Source: an uncultured Mycoplasmatota bacterium
GTDB lineage: Bacteria > Bacillota_I > Bacilli_A > RF39 > UBA660
NCBI GenBank assembly: GCA_948472605.1
Contig: CAOKUH010000001.1
Span: 1-34,463 of the forward strand
Length of the DNA stretch: 34,463 nt
Direction: 5' to 3'
Shown: positions 17,978 to 26,592 of the stretch, piece after piece
Numbering within the stretch: the first letter of the stretch is position 1
Layout of the letters: every line of letters starts with the position of its first letter
The notes under the pieces: model-generated
The model's input: only the letters and a program-made list of their open reading frames with translations
Databases searched by the model: none
Told to the model about the DNA's origin: nothing
Program-made: the position numbers and the translations under genes

Positions 17978-18192
17978 ATGTCAAATATTTTAGAAACATT
18001 AAATAAACAATATAATTTATATAAATATGATAATTAAAGAATTGTTATTAAATAAATAAAATTGTTCATGTGATTTCTGTCGTAATTAATCTTTCGGAAA
18101 AAGAATTATGATTTAAAAAAAATTATTAATTATATAGGTAGGTTAGTAAGTATAACATTATGTAGAATTAGTTGATGATTATGTAATAATTT
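17978..18192 (+). pseudogene. Decayed gene remnant
   Basis: The stretch between the surface gene and the ger operon holds no intact gene. A 19-residue frame with a GGAGA ribosome binding site starts at ATG 17978 (MSNILETLNKQYNLYKYDN). After its stop, protein-like pieces continue in shifting frames (VISVVINLSEKEL, YIGRLVSITL, LVDDYVIIFIKK). I read this as one small gene broken by several frameshifts and stops. The product is not recognised. Confidence 0.4.
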
Positions 18193-18228
18193 TCATAAAA
18201 AAAGAAAACTCATGGTTTAGTTTTCTTT
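18193..18228 (-). terminator. Intrinsic terminator of the ger operon
   Basis: On the minus strand, AAAGAAAACT pairs perfectly with AGTTTTCTTT around an eight-base loop, followed by a T-run. The stem includes the gerAB stop codon (18217-18219). Confidence 0.8.
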
Positions 18229-19245
18229 ATGTCTTATTAAATAAATAAACAAGCTTGGAATAGTTAAGAAAAATACAATGGTTATAAATATTGGAAATAT
18301 ATAATAAATAATTAATTCATTAGTATAATATTTACCGATTATAAGAAAAGAAATTAGGAATGACGCAAACAAAATTACAATATGGACTAATTCTTTTCTT
18401 TTTTTAGGTAGTAATTCCTTAACCATTAAAGATGCCATAGCTAGATAAATAAATACATCAAATATCCAAGATAAAGCAACAATATTTTCAATTTTTTCAA
18501 TAAAATTTAGTATTTTAATCTCTTTTAATATTATATATTCAGGAAATCTATATATACTTGCTAGTAAAGGGCCCACAATAGCAATAATTAGAAACATTTT
18601 AGCTATTAAAGTAAAACTTCCAAATAAATATGCTAGAGTACTATTACTTTTTTTGGTAGTTAACATTAAGATGGATGGAGATACTGATAATGAAGTATAG
18701 TAAAAAACTGACTTTAAAAAATCCATACCATTTGTAATAAATAAGGGTTTTATATTAGATATATTCATATAGCCACATAAAGCAAATAATGATAGAATAG
18801 TTAATGCTACCGAGATTGGAAGTAAAGAAGTAGCAACTCTAAATGTAGTTTTAACACCATCTTTAGTAATTTTTATTAGCAAAATTATTAAAGGCAAAGA
18901 AATAAACCAAATAGGAGTTTTAATCAAAAAGAAAGAAGAAGCAAATAATTGAATAAAAGTTAAACCTTCACAAAGTAAAGCAAAACCATAAAGTATAAAA
19001 ACAAATCTTAAGAGAATTCCTCCAACTTTCATTTCTTTTAGGACTTCATTTAAAGTTCTATCTCCTTTATATTTTTGAATCTTATTAATAAAAAATATAA
19101 ATATAAGCCCAATAATTGTTCCAACTCCAAAAGAAAGGAAACTATCCTGTCTAGAAAGACCAATTATAACAGAAAAACCAATTCCTAAAAATAAAGCTCT
19201 TGTTAAAAAATAATTTACTGCAAAATTTTCTAGTTTGCTTGTCAT
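18217..19245 (-). CDS. gerAB: Spore germination permease GerAB
   Basis: This is the B subunit of a GerA-type germinant receptor, an APC-superfamily permease of the spore inner membrane thought to bind the germinant. It is 342 aa, with about ten hydrophobic segments covering nearly the whole chain. The family-typical stretch FPEYIILKEIKILNFIEKIE lies before the last three helices. It overlaps gerAC by four bases and is the last gene of the operon. Its germinant cannot be predicted from the sequence. Confidence 0.88.
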   Translation of the reverse strand: MTSKLENFAVNYFLTRALFLGIGFSVIIGLSRQDSFLSFGVGTIIGLIFIFFINKIQKYKGDRTLNEVLKEMKVGGILLRFVFILYGFALLCEGLTFIQLFASSFFLIKTPIWFISLPLIILLIKITKDGVKTTFRVATSLLPISVALTILSLFALCGYMNISNIKPLFITNGMDFLKSVFYYTSLSVSPSILMLTTKKSNSTLAYLFGSFTLIAKMFLIIAIVGPLLASIYRFPEYIILKEIKILNFIEKIENIVALSWIFDVFIYLAMASLMVKELLPKKRKELVHIVILFASFLISFLIIGKYYTNELIIYYIFPIFITIVFFLTIPSLFIYLIRHKEN

Positions 19246-20348
19246 TCTTTCACCTCGAATATTAAACCATTACGATTGATAATAGCTTTAGATTTATATT
19301 TATAATCTAATGTTGTAAAATCAATATCTTTTTTGTTTTTTTGATAATAAATTTCCTCTATCTTTAAAATATCACTTTCATATTTGATAGATTTTTCTAC
19401 TACTTTTTGCATTTCTTTTTTTAATTGTTCTTCAACATTTTTTTGAATATTTTCATAAGTTTTTACTTCTTTAAAATCCATTTTACAATGATTTTCTACA
19501 ATTCTTAATTCAACTTCTACATCTATAGTTGCTGTTGTATCTTTAATCTCTATACTTGTTTTTGGTTTATCAAAAGTAGTTAGAACAATAAAATTACTAT
19601 TACTGCTACTATTATTATTATCATCAGAAGATGGACATTCTACTTTTAAATGTATTTCATTTGAACTGCCATTCATCACATTAAAAATTGCTGATTCATC
19701 TTCTGATAAAAAAGTTTGCATATTATATTTTTTAAAAATAGCTAGCGGACCTAGTTTTAAAATTCCATTTTCTATTTCTACAGAAGAAACATAAGTATCT
19801 TTTCGAGGATCAATAATGTTCACTACAAATTTTTCAAAATTTAAATCTGCAGCAATATTATTAGTAAAAGTTGTACTATCAATTAAATTAGCAATAGCAG
19901 TACTAGCAACAGGATTATTAGTATCAGTATTATTTATAACTTCAAAAGCACTTGTATCTTTAGCAATAGCCAAATAAAATATATTTCTAATATGATTATC
20001 TCGTATTAAAAAATCAATTATTTCTTCTACATGTTCTTTTGCAACCTCTTCACTAATTACTAAAGTTTTTAAATGAGCAAGATAAGGCGATTTAGCAATT
20101 TCTAAAGAAGCATCTGCAAAAGCTTCACTTAAAGAAGAACCAACCCCCTTAGTAAGATATACTTTACTACTATCTTTACTATCATCTTTATTAGTTGTAT
20201 TCAAGATTTCAAAAGCAACATTAAATTTATCTTCTTCATAATCAACAGAAATACCAGAGACAATAGCCATTTCATTTAACTCTGTATAATCAAAACAACC
20301 AGTACCTAAAGTTAAAATGAAAATACCTAAAATAAGTAATTTTTTCAT
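19242..20348 (-). CDS. gerAC: Spore germination lipoprotein GerAC
   Basis: This is the C subunit of the receptor (368 aa), a lipoprotein on the outer face of the spore inner membrane. The signal peptide ends in lipobox LGTGC with Cys18, followed by FDYTELNEMAIVSGISVDY, the usual GerAC opening. The C-terminal third carries the family's conserved domain with repeated Glu/Lys helices. It overlaps both neighbours by four bases, so all three subunits are translationally coupled. The A-C-B gene order differs from the A-B-C order of B. subtilis gerA. Confidence 0.9.
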   Translation of the reverse strand: MKKLLILGIFILTLGTGCFDYTELNEMAIVSGISVDYEEDKFNVAFEILNTTNKDDSKDSSKVYLTKGVGSSLSEAFADASLEIAKSPYLAHLKTLVISEEVAKEHVEEIIDFLIRDNHIRNIFYLAIAKDTSAFEVINNTDTNNPVASTAIANLIDSTTFTNNIAADLNFEKFVVNIIDPRKDTYVSSVEIENGILKLGPLAIFKKYNMQTFLSEDESAIFNVMNGSSNEIHLKVECPSSDDNNNSSSNSNFIVLTTFDKPKTSIEIKDTTATIDVEVELRIVENHCKMDFKEVKTYENIQKNVEEQLKKEMQKVVEKSIKYESDILKIEEIYYQKNKKDIDFTTLDYKYKSKAIINRNGLIFEVKE

Positions 20349-21781
20349 ATGTTGCCCACCTTTTCTTTAATTTGATTTTTTTTTGCCAATAATTTACTTC
20401 GCTTTGTATCATTAATATATTTAACTTTAAATAAAGTCTTTTTAATATAAGTAAAATCAAAAGGTACAATAGGGTAGTAATAAGGTTTTCCTGCTGATTT
20501 TATACTTGTTATATGTATTAAAAAGTAAATGCTTGCAATTGCTATTCCATATAATCCATACATCGCTGCTAGTATTAAAAATAAAAATCTAAAATAACGA
20601 ATAGCATTAATAACTTCTAATTCCGTAAATATAAGACTAGTTATAAAAGTAAAGGCAATTATAATAATCATAATTGGACTTACAATACCTGCTGATACTG
20701 CTGCTTCTCCTAATACTAAGGCTCCTAATATGGATATAGCACTTCCATAACTAGAAGGAAATCTTAAATCACTTTCTCGTAATATTTCACAAACAATAAC
20801 CATAACAATAGCCTCAATAATAGTTGGAAAAGGAACCCCATCATTTTGAGCTGCAAAGTTAACTAATAAACTTGTTGGTATTGTTTCCATATTATAATTA
20901 ACCAAGGCTATATAAAAACCTGGAATAATCATTGTAAAGAAAAAACTTAAAAAACGTAAAATTTTTAAAAAATTAACATTAATATTACGATTATAATTAT
21001 CAACTACAGGATTTATAAAATCTGCAAAAAAGGAAGGTAATATTAAAACAAATGGGCTAGTATCAACCATTATACAAACTTTTCCCTCTAATAAAGCTGT
21101 TGCAATAACATCTGGTCTTTCACTTTGAGAAATAGTTGGAAAAGGCGTATTTTGGTCTTCTGATAAAATATTAGCAATATTTCCAGCATCTATTATGCCA
21201 TCAACATCAATTTTATTTAACTTATTCTTTATATTATTTACAATATCGATATCTGTGATATCATCAAAGTATAAAATTTGAACTTTAGTATTTGTTTTAC
21301 GCCCCATATTTAAATCATCACTTTTTAAATGACTTGATTTAATTCTTCTTTTTAAAAGTCCTAAATTAATTTGAATATTTTCAGTAAAGGCATCACTTGG
21401 CCCATAGATTGATTTTTGGACTTCAGGTACACTTACACTTCTATTAATATCCGCCTTTGTTTCAAAGCCTAAAATTTCTGCATTAGTTAAAACAATTGTA
21501 AAACCATTAGTCAAATAAAACTCTATTTGATCAAGTTTGGTAATTTTAACTGTATTAGGACCAGGTATAATACTTTCAATATTATATTTTTTAACATTTT
21601 TTAAATTATTAATAAAAGTTAATTGTTTTAATATATAATCATTTACTTTATCACTACCTGTAACACTTTCTAAATATATAACATAAATATTTCCAAAATG
21701 TTTTGTTTCAATTTTTTTGACAATAAAATCAGTATTCTTTTCAAATTCTTTTTCTAAACGTTTTAAAATTTTTTCTTGCAT
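20345..21781 (-). CDS. gerAA: Spore germination protein GerAA
   Basis: This is the A subunit of the receptor (478 aa). It has a large soluble N-terminal domain (about 1-250), then four to five membrane helices (about 255-430) and a charged C-terminal tail. The diagnostic block EILRESDLRFPSSYG, followed by SAISILGALVLGEAAVSAG, is present, as is SPFVLILPSFFADF. The start ATG (21781-21779) follows GGTGAGG on the minus strand. It is divergent from rlmD across a short intergenic region. Confidence 0.92.
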   Translation of the reverse strand: MQEKILKRLEKEFEKNTDFIVKKIETKHFGNIYVIYLESVTGSDKVNDYILKQLTFINNLKNVKKYNIESIIPGPNTVKITKLDQIEFYLTNGFTIVLTNAEILGFETKADINRSVSVPEVQKSIYGPSDAFTENIQINLGLLKRRIKSSHLKSDDLNMGRKTNTKVQILYFDDITDIDIVNNIKNKLNKIDVDGIIDAGNIANILSEDQNTPFPTISQSERPDVIATALLEGKVCIMVDTSPFVLILPSFFADFINPVVDNYNRNINVNFLKILRFLSFFFTMIIPGFYIALVNYNMETIPTSLLVNFAAQNDGVPFPTIIEAIVMVIVCEILRESDLRFPSSYGSAISILGALVLGEAAVSAGIVSPIMIIIIAFTFITSLIFTELEVINAIRYFRFLFLILAAMYGLYGIAIASIYFLIHITSIKSAGKPYYYPIVPFDFTYIKKTLFKVKYINDTKRSKLLAKKNQIKEKVGNI

Positions 21782-21796
21782 TTACCTCACCATTTT

Positions 21797-21825
21797 TAGT
21801 ATTACCTAAAAAATAATTGGTATAC
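21797..21825 (-). promoter_or_regulatory. Possible sigma-G-type promoter of the ger operon
   Basis: On the minus strand GTATA (21825-21821) lies 17 nt before AATACTA (21803-21797). This resembles the forespore sigma-G pattern (GNATR, then CATNNTA) with one mismatch. GerA operons are normally sigma-G dependent. The match is short and could be chance. Confidence 0.4.
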
Positions 21826-21845
21826 CTAAATTTCTATTGTATAAT
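21817..21845 (+). promoter_or_regulatory. Promoter of rlmD
   Basis: TTGGTA (21817-21822), 17-nt spacer, TATAAT (21840-21845). The -35 overlaps the divergent ger promoter candidate. Confidence 0.6.
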
Positions 21846-21862
21846 AATGTTGGTGTTTAAAG

Positions 21863-23062
21863 ATGGAAGATATAAAAATTGAAAAGTTAGATAATTTTGG
21901 TAGAGGAATATGTTACTTTAATAATAAAATAACATTTATTAAAAATGCTCTTCCTGATGAAATAATATCTTATAAAATTATTAAAGAAAATAAAAAATAC
22001 AATTTAGCAGAAGTAACTGAATATAAAAAATATTCAGAAAAAAGAACTAAACCATTTTGTCCCTATTATTTAAAATGTGGAGGATGTAATTTAGAACATC
22101 TTGATTATAAAAGTACATTGGAATTTAAATTAAATAAAGTAAAACAAATTTTAGATAAAGAAAAAATTATATATGATAATATTGAAATAGTTTCAAATGA
22201 AGTACCTAAAAATTATCGAAATAAGTTATCTTTAAAAGTAAAAGATTATCTAATTGGTTTTTATGAAGAGGGTACGCATAATATAATTGAAGTAAAAAAT
22301 TGTAGTATCGCTTATAATTCTATAAATGAAGTTTTAAAAAGAATAAAATATTTAAATATAAAAAATGGTAATGTAACTATACGAAGTAATTATAATGATG
22401 AAATATTATTGATAATTGATACTAATGATAAAATAAAATTTAATATTGCTCTTTTTAGCAACTTAAAAATAGTAGGAGTAATAGTTAACAAAAAAGTCAT
22501 TTATGGGCAAAACTTTTTTTATGAAAGCATTAATGGATATTTATTTAAAGTTAGTTTTGATGCATTTTTTCAAGTTAATCAATTTATAACTTCTAAATTA
22601 TTTAATATTATAGAAGAAAACATTGATGAATCTAATACAATACTTGATTTATATTCTGGGGTAGGAACGCTTGGAATAGTAGCAAGTAAAAAAGCTAAAA
22701 AAGTTTATAGTATTGAAATTGTAAAAAATGCTGTCTTAGATAATATTACAAATAAAAAATTAAACAAAAAAGATAATATTTATCCTATCTTGGGAGATGC
22801 CAAAAAAGTTATAACGAAAATAAAAGATAAGTTTGATACCATCTTAATAGATCCACCAAGAAAGGGATTGGATAGTTTATCCAAAAATTTAATTCTTAAT
22901 AATGATGTATCTAAAATTATTTATATTTCCTGTGATTTAATGACTCTTGTTAGAGATTTAAAAGAATTAACTAAGAAGTATAAAATAATTAAATATTATG
23001 TATTAGATATGTTTAGTTATACTTATCACGTTGAATGTGTATGCGTGATGACGAGGCGATAA
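21863..23062 (+). CDS. rlmD: 23S rRNA uracil-C5 methyltransferase RlmD/RlmCD
   Basis: This TrmA/RumA-family enzyme makes 5-methyluridine in 23S rRNA (399 aa). Visible features are an N-terminal TRAM-like domain, the iron-sulfur cysteines C66, C72 and C75 (CPYYLKCGGC) with a fourth in VKNCSI, the SAM motif DLYSGVGTLG, DPPRKGL, and the catalytic Cys357 in YISCD. The conserved terminal HVECV contains the general-base Glu. The residues after SCD are LMTLVRDL where most relatives have PATLARDL. The codons for HVECV are exactly the 17-bp core that recurs at 24261 and 26421. RlmD or RlmCD specificity (U1939 alone or also U747) cannot be decided from the sequence. Confidence 0.93.
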   Translation: MEDIKIEKLDNFGRGICYFNNKITFIKNALPDEIISYKIIKENKKYNLAEVTEYKKYSEKRTKPFCPYYLKCGGCNLEHLDYKSTLEFKLNKVKQILDKEKIIYDNIEIVSNEVPKNYRNKLSLKVKDYLIGFYEEGTHNIIEVKNCSIAYNSINEVLKRIKYLNIKNGNVTIRSNYNDEILLIIDTNDKIKFNIALFSNLKIVGVIVNKKVIYGQNFFYESINGYLFKVSFDAFFQVNQFITSKLFNIIEENIDESNTILDLYSGVGTLGIVASKKAKKVYSIEIVKNAVLDNITNKKLNKKDNIYPILGDAKKVITKIKDKFDTILIDPPRKGLDSLSKNLILNNDVSKIIYISCDLMTLVRDLKELTKKYKIIKYYVLDMFSYTYHVECVCVMTRR

Positions 23063-23232
23063 ATCCTTTATAAATAAAGGAAAAATCAACTATTCAGTAG
23101 GGGTCAAAAAATGGTAAAAAACGAGTGAATTATTGATATTTTTACTAATTTTTGAAAAAAATACTATAGAGGTTGTCTGTGGAGAATATGTTTCATCATA
23201 CCACCCTAACTGGTATGTGCCTGAATAGTTGA
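23027..23232 (+). repeat. rlmD-end structured repeat, copy 1
   Basis: This copy begins with the core CACGTTGAATGTGTATG (23027-23043) inside rlmD and runs past its stop. The parts in order are: hairpin TCCTTTAT/ATAAAGGA (23064-23081); the arm TCAACTATTCAG (23086-23097), perfectly complementary to CTGAATAGTTGA (23221-23232); an AT-rich middle; the conserved GTGGAGAATATGTTT; and hairpin CATACCA-CCCTAAC-TGGTATG (23197-23217). A folded RNA of about 147 nt (23086-23232) is likely. It fills the gap between rlmD and the nitrilase gene. Confidence 0.85.
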
Positions 23233-23271
23233 AGTAAATAAAATATGTAAATAATGAGGTGAATAAAAATT

Positions 23272-24156
23272 ATGAATAATGATTTTAAAGTTGCAATTTT
23301 ACAATTAGATACAATTAACGATTCTGATAAGTCTTTGATTAAAGGAATAAAAGCATGTAAAAAAGCAAAAAAATTAGGCGCAGATATTGCTGTTTTTCCA
23401 GAAATGTGGAATATTGGTTATGAAATGCCAACTAACGAAAATCAAATAAATAAATGGATGTCAAAGGCAATAGCTGAAAATGAGAGTTATCTTTTATCTT
23501 TTAAAAATTTAGCATTAGAACTTAACATGGCTATTGGTATAACTTTCCTTGAGAGAACTGATGACTTACCAAAAAATTCTATTATTATATTTGATAGATT
23601 TGGAAATAAGATTCTAAAATATTCTAAAGTTCATACAGTAGATTTTAAAATGGAAAAGTTTACAAAGCCTGGTACTGAGTTTAATGTTAGCGAATTAGAT
23701 TATGAGAGAGGAAAAGTGAATATTGGAACAATGATATGTTTTGATAGAGATTTTCCAGAAAGTGCAAGAATTTTGATGCTAAAAGGTGCAGAAATTATAT
23801 TCGTTCCCAATGCGTGTTTTATGTCAAAAATACGTTTAGAGCAATTAAAGGTTAGGGCATATGAAAATATGGTGGGAATAGTTACAGTCAATTATTCTAC
23901 CAACGGTGGGAAGTCATCAGCATTTAGTCCAATTGTAAGAGATCAAAATAAGAATGAATTAGAAAGTAAACTTTTGATAATGGATGAAAAAGAAGATATT
24001 AAGATAATTAAATTTAATTTAGATGAAATAAGAAGTTATAGAAATAGAGAAACTTTGGGTGATGCTTATAGAAAGCCTTTATTGTATAGCTATATAAGTG
24101 AGGAACATATAAAAGAACCTTTTATAAGAAAGGATTCACGAAGAAACTTTAAATAG
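23272..24156 (+). CDS. Carbon-nitrogen hydrolase (nitrilase superfamily)
   Basis: This cytosolic hydrolase cuts a non-peptide C-N bond in an amide, carbamoyl compound or nitrile. It is 294 aa, with the full catalytic triad Glu44 (FPEMW), Lys119 (KYSKVHT) and Cys156 (MICFDRDFPE). The start ATG 23272 follows AGGTGA. The substrate is not readable: the family includes omega-amidases, N-carbamoylputrescine amidases and agmatine-pathway enzymes. No polyamine or pyrimidine genes are nearby. It is the only cargo of cassette 1 and lies immediately after the structured repeat. This suggests that its expression depends on rlmD read-through or on a promoter inside the repeat. Confidence 0.88.
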   Translation: MNNDFKVAILQLDTINDSDKSLIKGIKACKKAKKLGADIAVFPEMWNIGYEMPTNENQINKWMSKAIAENESYLLSFKNLALELNMAIGITFLERTDDLPKNSIIIFDRFGNKILKYSKVHTVDFKMEKFTKPGTEFNVSELDYERGKVNIGTMICFDRDFPESARILMLKGAEIIFVPNACFMSKIRLEQLKVRAYENMVGIVTVNYSTNGGKSSAFSPIVRDQNKNELESKLLIMDEKEDIKIIKFNLDEIRSYRNRETLGDAYRKPLLYSYISEEHIKEPFIRKDSRRNFK

Positions 24157-24259
24157 GATATATTCATAATTAACATTATACATATCTATTATGTATATTA
24201 TGACATAGTCAGTTATAACCAAACATATAAATTCTAACTCTTCATAATATACATTCTAG
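24157..24259. other. Spacer between the nitrilase gene and copy 2
   Basis: About 100 AT-rich bases without a gene. An imperfect inverted repeat (around CATTATACATA and TATGTATATTATG) could be a weak hairpin, but no T-run follows. Nothing else is visible. Confidence 0.4.
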
Positions 24260-24466
24260 TCACGTTGAATGTGTATGTGTGTTAAATAGGCGATAAACCC
24301 TTATAAATAAAGGGAAAATCAACTATTCAGTAGGGGTCAAAAAAATGGTAAAAAAACGATAAAAAAATGATATTTTTACTAATTTTTGAAAAAAATATTG
24401 TGGAGGTTGTCTGTGGAGAATATGTTTAGTTATACTACCCTAACTGGTATGTGTTGACTAGTTGAA
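24260..24466 (+). repeat. rlmD-end structured repeat, copy 2
   Basis: The core is at 24261-24277, identical to that in rlmD over 17 bases, with similarity to copy 1 along the whole element. The first hairpin changes the terminal T-A pair to C-G (CCCTT/AAGGG, 24298-24314). The last hairpin is TATACTA-CCCTAAC-TGGTATG (24431-24451), with two G-U pairs where copy 1 has Watson-Crick pairs. The outer arms TCAACTATTCAG and TTGACTAGTTGA still pair at most positions. Confidence 0.85.
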
Positions 24467-24490
24467 TTTATAATATAGGAGTAGATTATA

Positions 24491-25345
24491 ATGATAATTG
24501 ATAAAGGAATAATAGATGAAGCATTAAATTTTTATAATATAGATTTACAATATAAAGATAAATGTTATAATTGCATAGAAGAAATAAATAAAAAAGAGGA
24601 ATTAAATTTGGCTTTTCTAAATTTATATGAAAAATTATACATTGAAGAATTTACAAAAATAAAAGAATTATGGCATTATAGAGATGTAGATGATTTATTT
24701 GCACATAATACTAATTCTTTTGTTACTAATATAATGATTTTAATAGGTTATCATTATCATCAAGAAAATATGCAAAAACATAATTTTAATGATTTTCAAA
24801 TTAATATTCATAAAAAAAGAGTTAAGGAATGTTTTGAATATGACTTAAAAGTAAGAAAAAGAGATGGAGTTAGAGTATCACAAATGCTATGGGCTATTTA
24901 TTTTATTAGAACAAGAATCATTGAAATAGGTAGTCTACAGTTTGAATGTGATTCCGATTCAGTAATACAAATTCATATTCCTAAAAATACCGATTTAAAT
25001 ATTTTTAGTGTTAAAGAGTCGATTAAAAAAGCAACCATTGAAATGAAACAAATTTATTCAATGAATAATTTTAAGTATATATGTAATTCATGGCTATTAA
25101 GTAAACAAATATATGAAATTGCAGATAAAAATTCTAATATTTCAAAATTTTATGAATTGTTCAATGTAACTGAAGGAGAAGAATGTATTAATGATATATT
25201 AAATTTTGTATATGGAATAGACCAATGCGAAGATTATTCTTTATTACCTACAAATACTACATTACAAAGTAATATTAAAATTAAATTATTAGATGGTAGA
25301 AATTTTTACTCAGGTCTAGGTATTTTAAAAGAAAATGCTGTATAG
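24491..25345 (+). CDS. GNAT-like acyltransferase domain protein
   Basis: This 284-residue cytosolic protein resembles a family with an N-terminal acyltransferase helper domain and a GNAT-like C-terminal domain. Recognisable elements are IIEIGSLQFE (about residue 150), IQIHIPKNTDLN, and CNSWLLSKQIYEIADKNSN followed by ISKFYELF. This assignment rests on pattern memory and is moderate. The acyl donor and acceptor are unknown. The start ATG 24491 follows TAGGAG. The 3' end overlaps the frame of the next gene, whose TTG start lies 25 bases after its stop. Confidence 0.6.
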   Translation: MIIDKGIIDEALNFYNIDLQYKDKCYNCIEEINKKEELNLAFLNLYEKLYIEEFTKIKELWHYRDVDDLFAHNTNSFVTNIMILIGYHYHQENMQKHNFNDFQINIHKKRVKECFEYDLKVRKRDGVRVSQMLWAIYFIRTRIIEIGSLQFECDSDSVIQIHIPKNTDLNIFSVKESIKKATIEMKQIYSMNNFKYICNSWLLSKQIYEIADKNSNISKFYELFNVTEGEECINDILNFVYGIDQCEDYSLLPTNTTLQSNIKIKLLDGRNFYSGLGILKENAV

Positions 25346-25370
25346 TGTTATTAGATTAGGAGGTACAATT

Positions 25371-26391
25371 TTGAAAAATGAAGTTATAGAAAATAATAAA
25401 ACAGAATTAATAATATATGAATCAAAAGATGGAAGCATCAAACCAGATGTCAATTTAGAAAATGAAACAGTTTGGTTAACTTTAGAACAAATGACAAAAT
25501 TATTCGGAAGAGATAAATCGGTAATTTCTAGGCATATAAAAAATATATTTGAAGAAGGTGAATTAGAAAAAAATGATTCAACTATTGCAAATTTTGCAAC
25601 AGTTCAAAAAGAAGGAACTAGAGTGGTTGAAAGAAATATAGATTATTATAATTTGGACGTAGTAATCAGTGTTGGTTATAGAGTTAAATCTTTAGAAGGG
25701 GTAAGATTTAGAAAATGGGCAACTGCAAGAATTAAGGAATATATTATTAAAGGATATACTATGGATGATGAACGCCTTAAAAATCTTGGTGGTGGTAAAT
25801 ATTTTTATGAACTTTTAAATCGTATTAAAGATATAAGATCAAGTGAAAAGGTTTTATATAGACAAGTTCTTGATTTATATGCTACTGATATTGATTATAA
25901 TCCTAAAGCTGAAGAAACAATAAAATTCTTTAAGATAGTCCAAAACAAGTTTCATTTCGCGGCACATGGCAATACTATAGCAGAAGTGATTTATAATCGT
26001 GCCGATTCAAATAGCCCTTTATGGGAATTACTAATTTTCAAGGAGAGTTGCCTAGTATAAGTGATATAGAAGTTCTAAAAATTATTTAACTGAAGAACTT
26101 TTGCTGCTTAATAACTTGGTTTCAGGTTATTTTGACTTTGCTGAATTTCAAGCAATGAAACATAAACCAATGAGAATGAAAGATTATATTAATCAACTAG
26201 ATAAAATACTTAATTCTTTAGATGCAAATATTTTAAATAATGCAGGCAGTATTAGTCATAAAAAAGCAAAAGAAAAAGTTAAATTAGAATATGAAAAGTA
26301 TAAGATAAAAGAGCTAAGTTCTATCGAAAAAGAATATTTAAATTCTATTAATAAAATTAATGAAATTGCTGATAAATTAAGAAAAAATTAA
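25371..26391 (+). pseudogene. RhuM family protein, broken by two frameshifts
   Basis: The start is TTG 25371, seven bases after AGGAGG (25358-25363). The N-terminal part (TVWLTLEQMTKLFGRDKSVI, SVGYRVKSLEGVRFRKWAT) and AHGNTIAEVIYNRADS are typical of RhuM/Fic-associated DNA-binding-like proteins common on islands. After NRADSNS the frame shifts near 26013-26018; the correct continuation, PFMGITNFQGELPSISDIEV, is in another frame. A second shift near 26073-26082 is needed to reach KNYLTEELLLLNN and the intact C-terminus (26101-26391). Each shift equals one missing base. RhuM function is unknown beyond its link to pathogenicity and mobile islands. Confidence 0.85.
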
Positions 26392-26419
26392 TGATATACA
26401 ATAGACATTGTATCCAAAG

Positions 26420-26587
26420 TCACGTTGAATGTGTATGTATGTTAAACAGAAGGTAAGTTTAGTTGGAGGCAAAAAATGTTGAAAAACGAGTAAATTGTTG
26501 ACTATTTGGTAGATTAGAAAAATTATAGGGGTATGTAGAGAATATGTTTCATAATACTCTCTAACTATTATGTATTGATTAATTGAA
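26420..26587 (+). repeat. rlmD-end structured repeat, copy 3 (diverged)
   Basis: The core is at 26421-26437 and is identical. The 5' half is diverged and its first hairpin is lost. The 3' half keeps GTAGAGAATATGTTT and a perfect 7-bp hairpin, CATAATA/TATTATG (26550-26572), whose stem bases differ from copy 1 on both sides (ACC/GGT became AAT/ATT). That is compensatory change. Confidence 0.8.
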
Positions 26588-26592
26588 TTTAA

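Larger units (their letters stand above)
23027..24260 (+). mobile_element. Putative cassette 1 at the rlmD 3' end
   Basis: This is a unit of 1234 bp from the core in rlmD to the next core. It contains the structured repeat and one cargo gene, the nitrilase-family hydrolase, in the same direction as rlmD. There is no recombinase gene. The boundaries are inferred only from the recurrence of the 17-bp core, to the left of which the copies are not similar. The 3' end of rumA/rlmD is a known insertion site of integrative elements in streptococci. Confidence 0.5.
24261..26420 (+). mobile_element. Putative cassette 2
   Basis: This is a 2160-bp unit between the second and third cores. It holds the structured repeat, an acyltransferase-like gene and a frameshifted rhuM gene, all in the rlmD direction. 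Boundaries are set by the 17-bp core only, and no recombinase is encoded. Confidence 0.5.

Noticed and set aside
23027..26587. CRISPR array or retron
   Set aside because: There are only three long, divergent copies with kilobase gene-bearing spacers, and no cas or reverse transcriptase gene.
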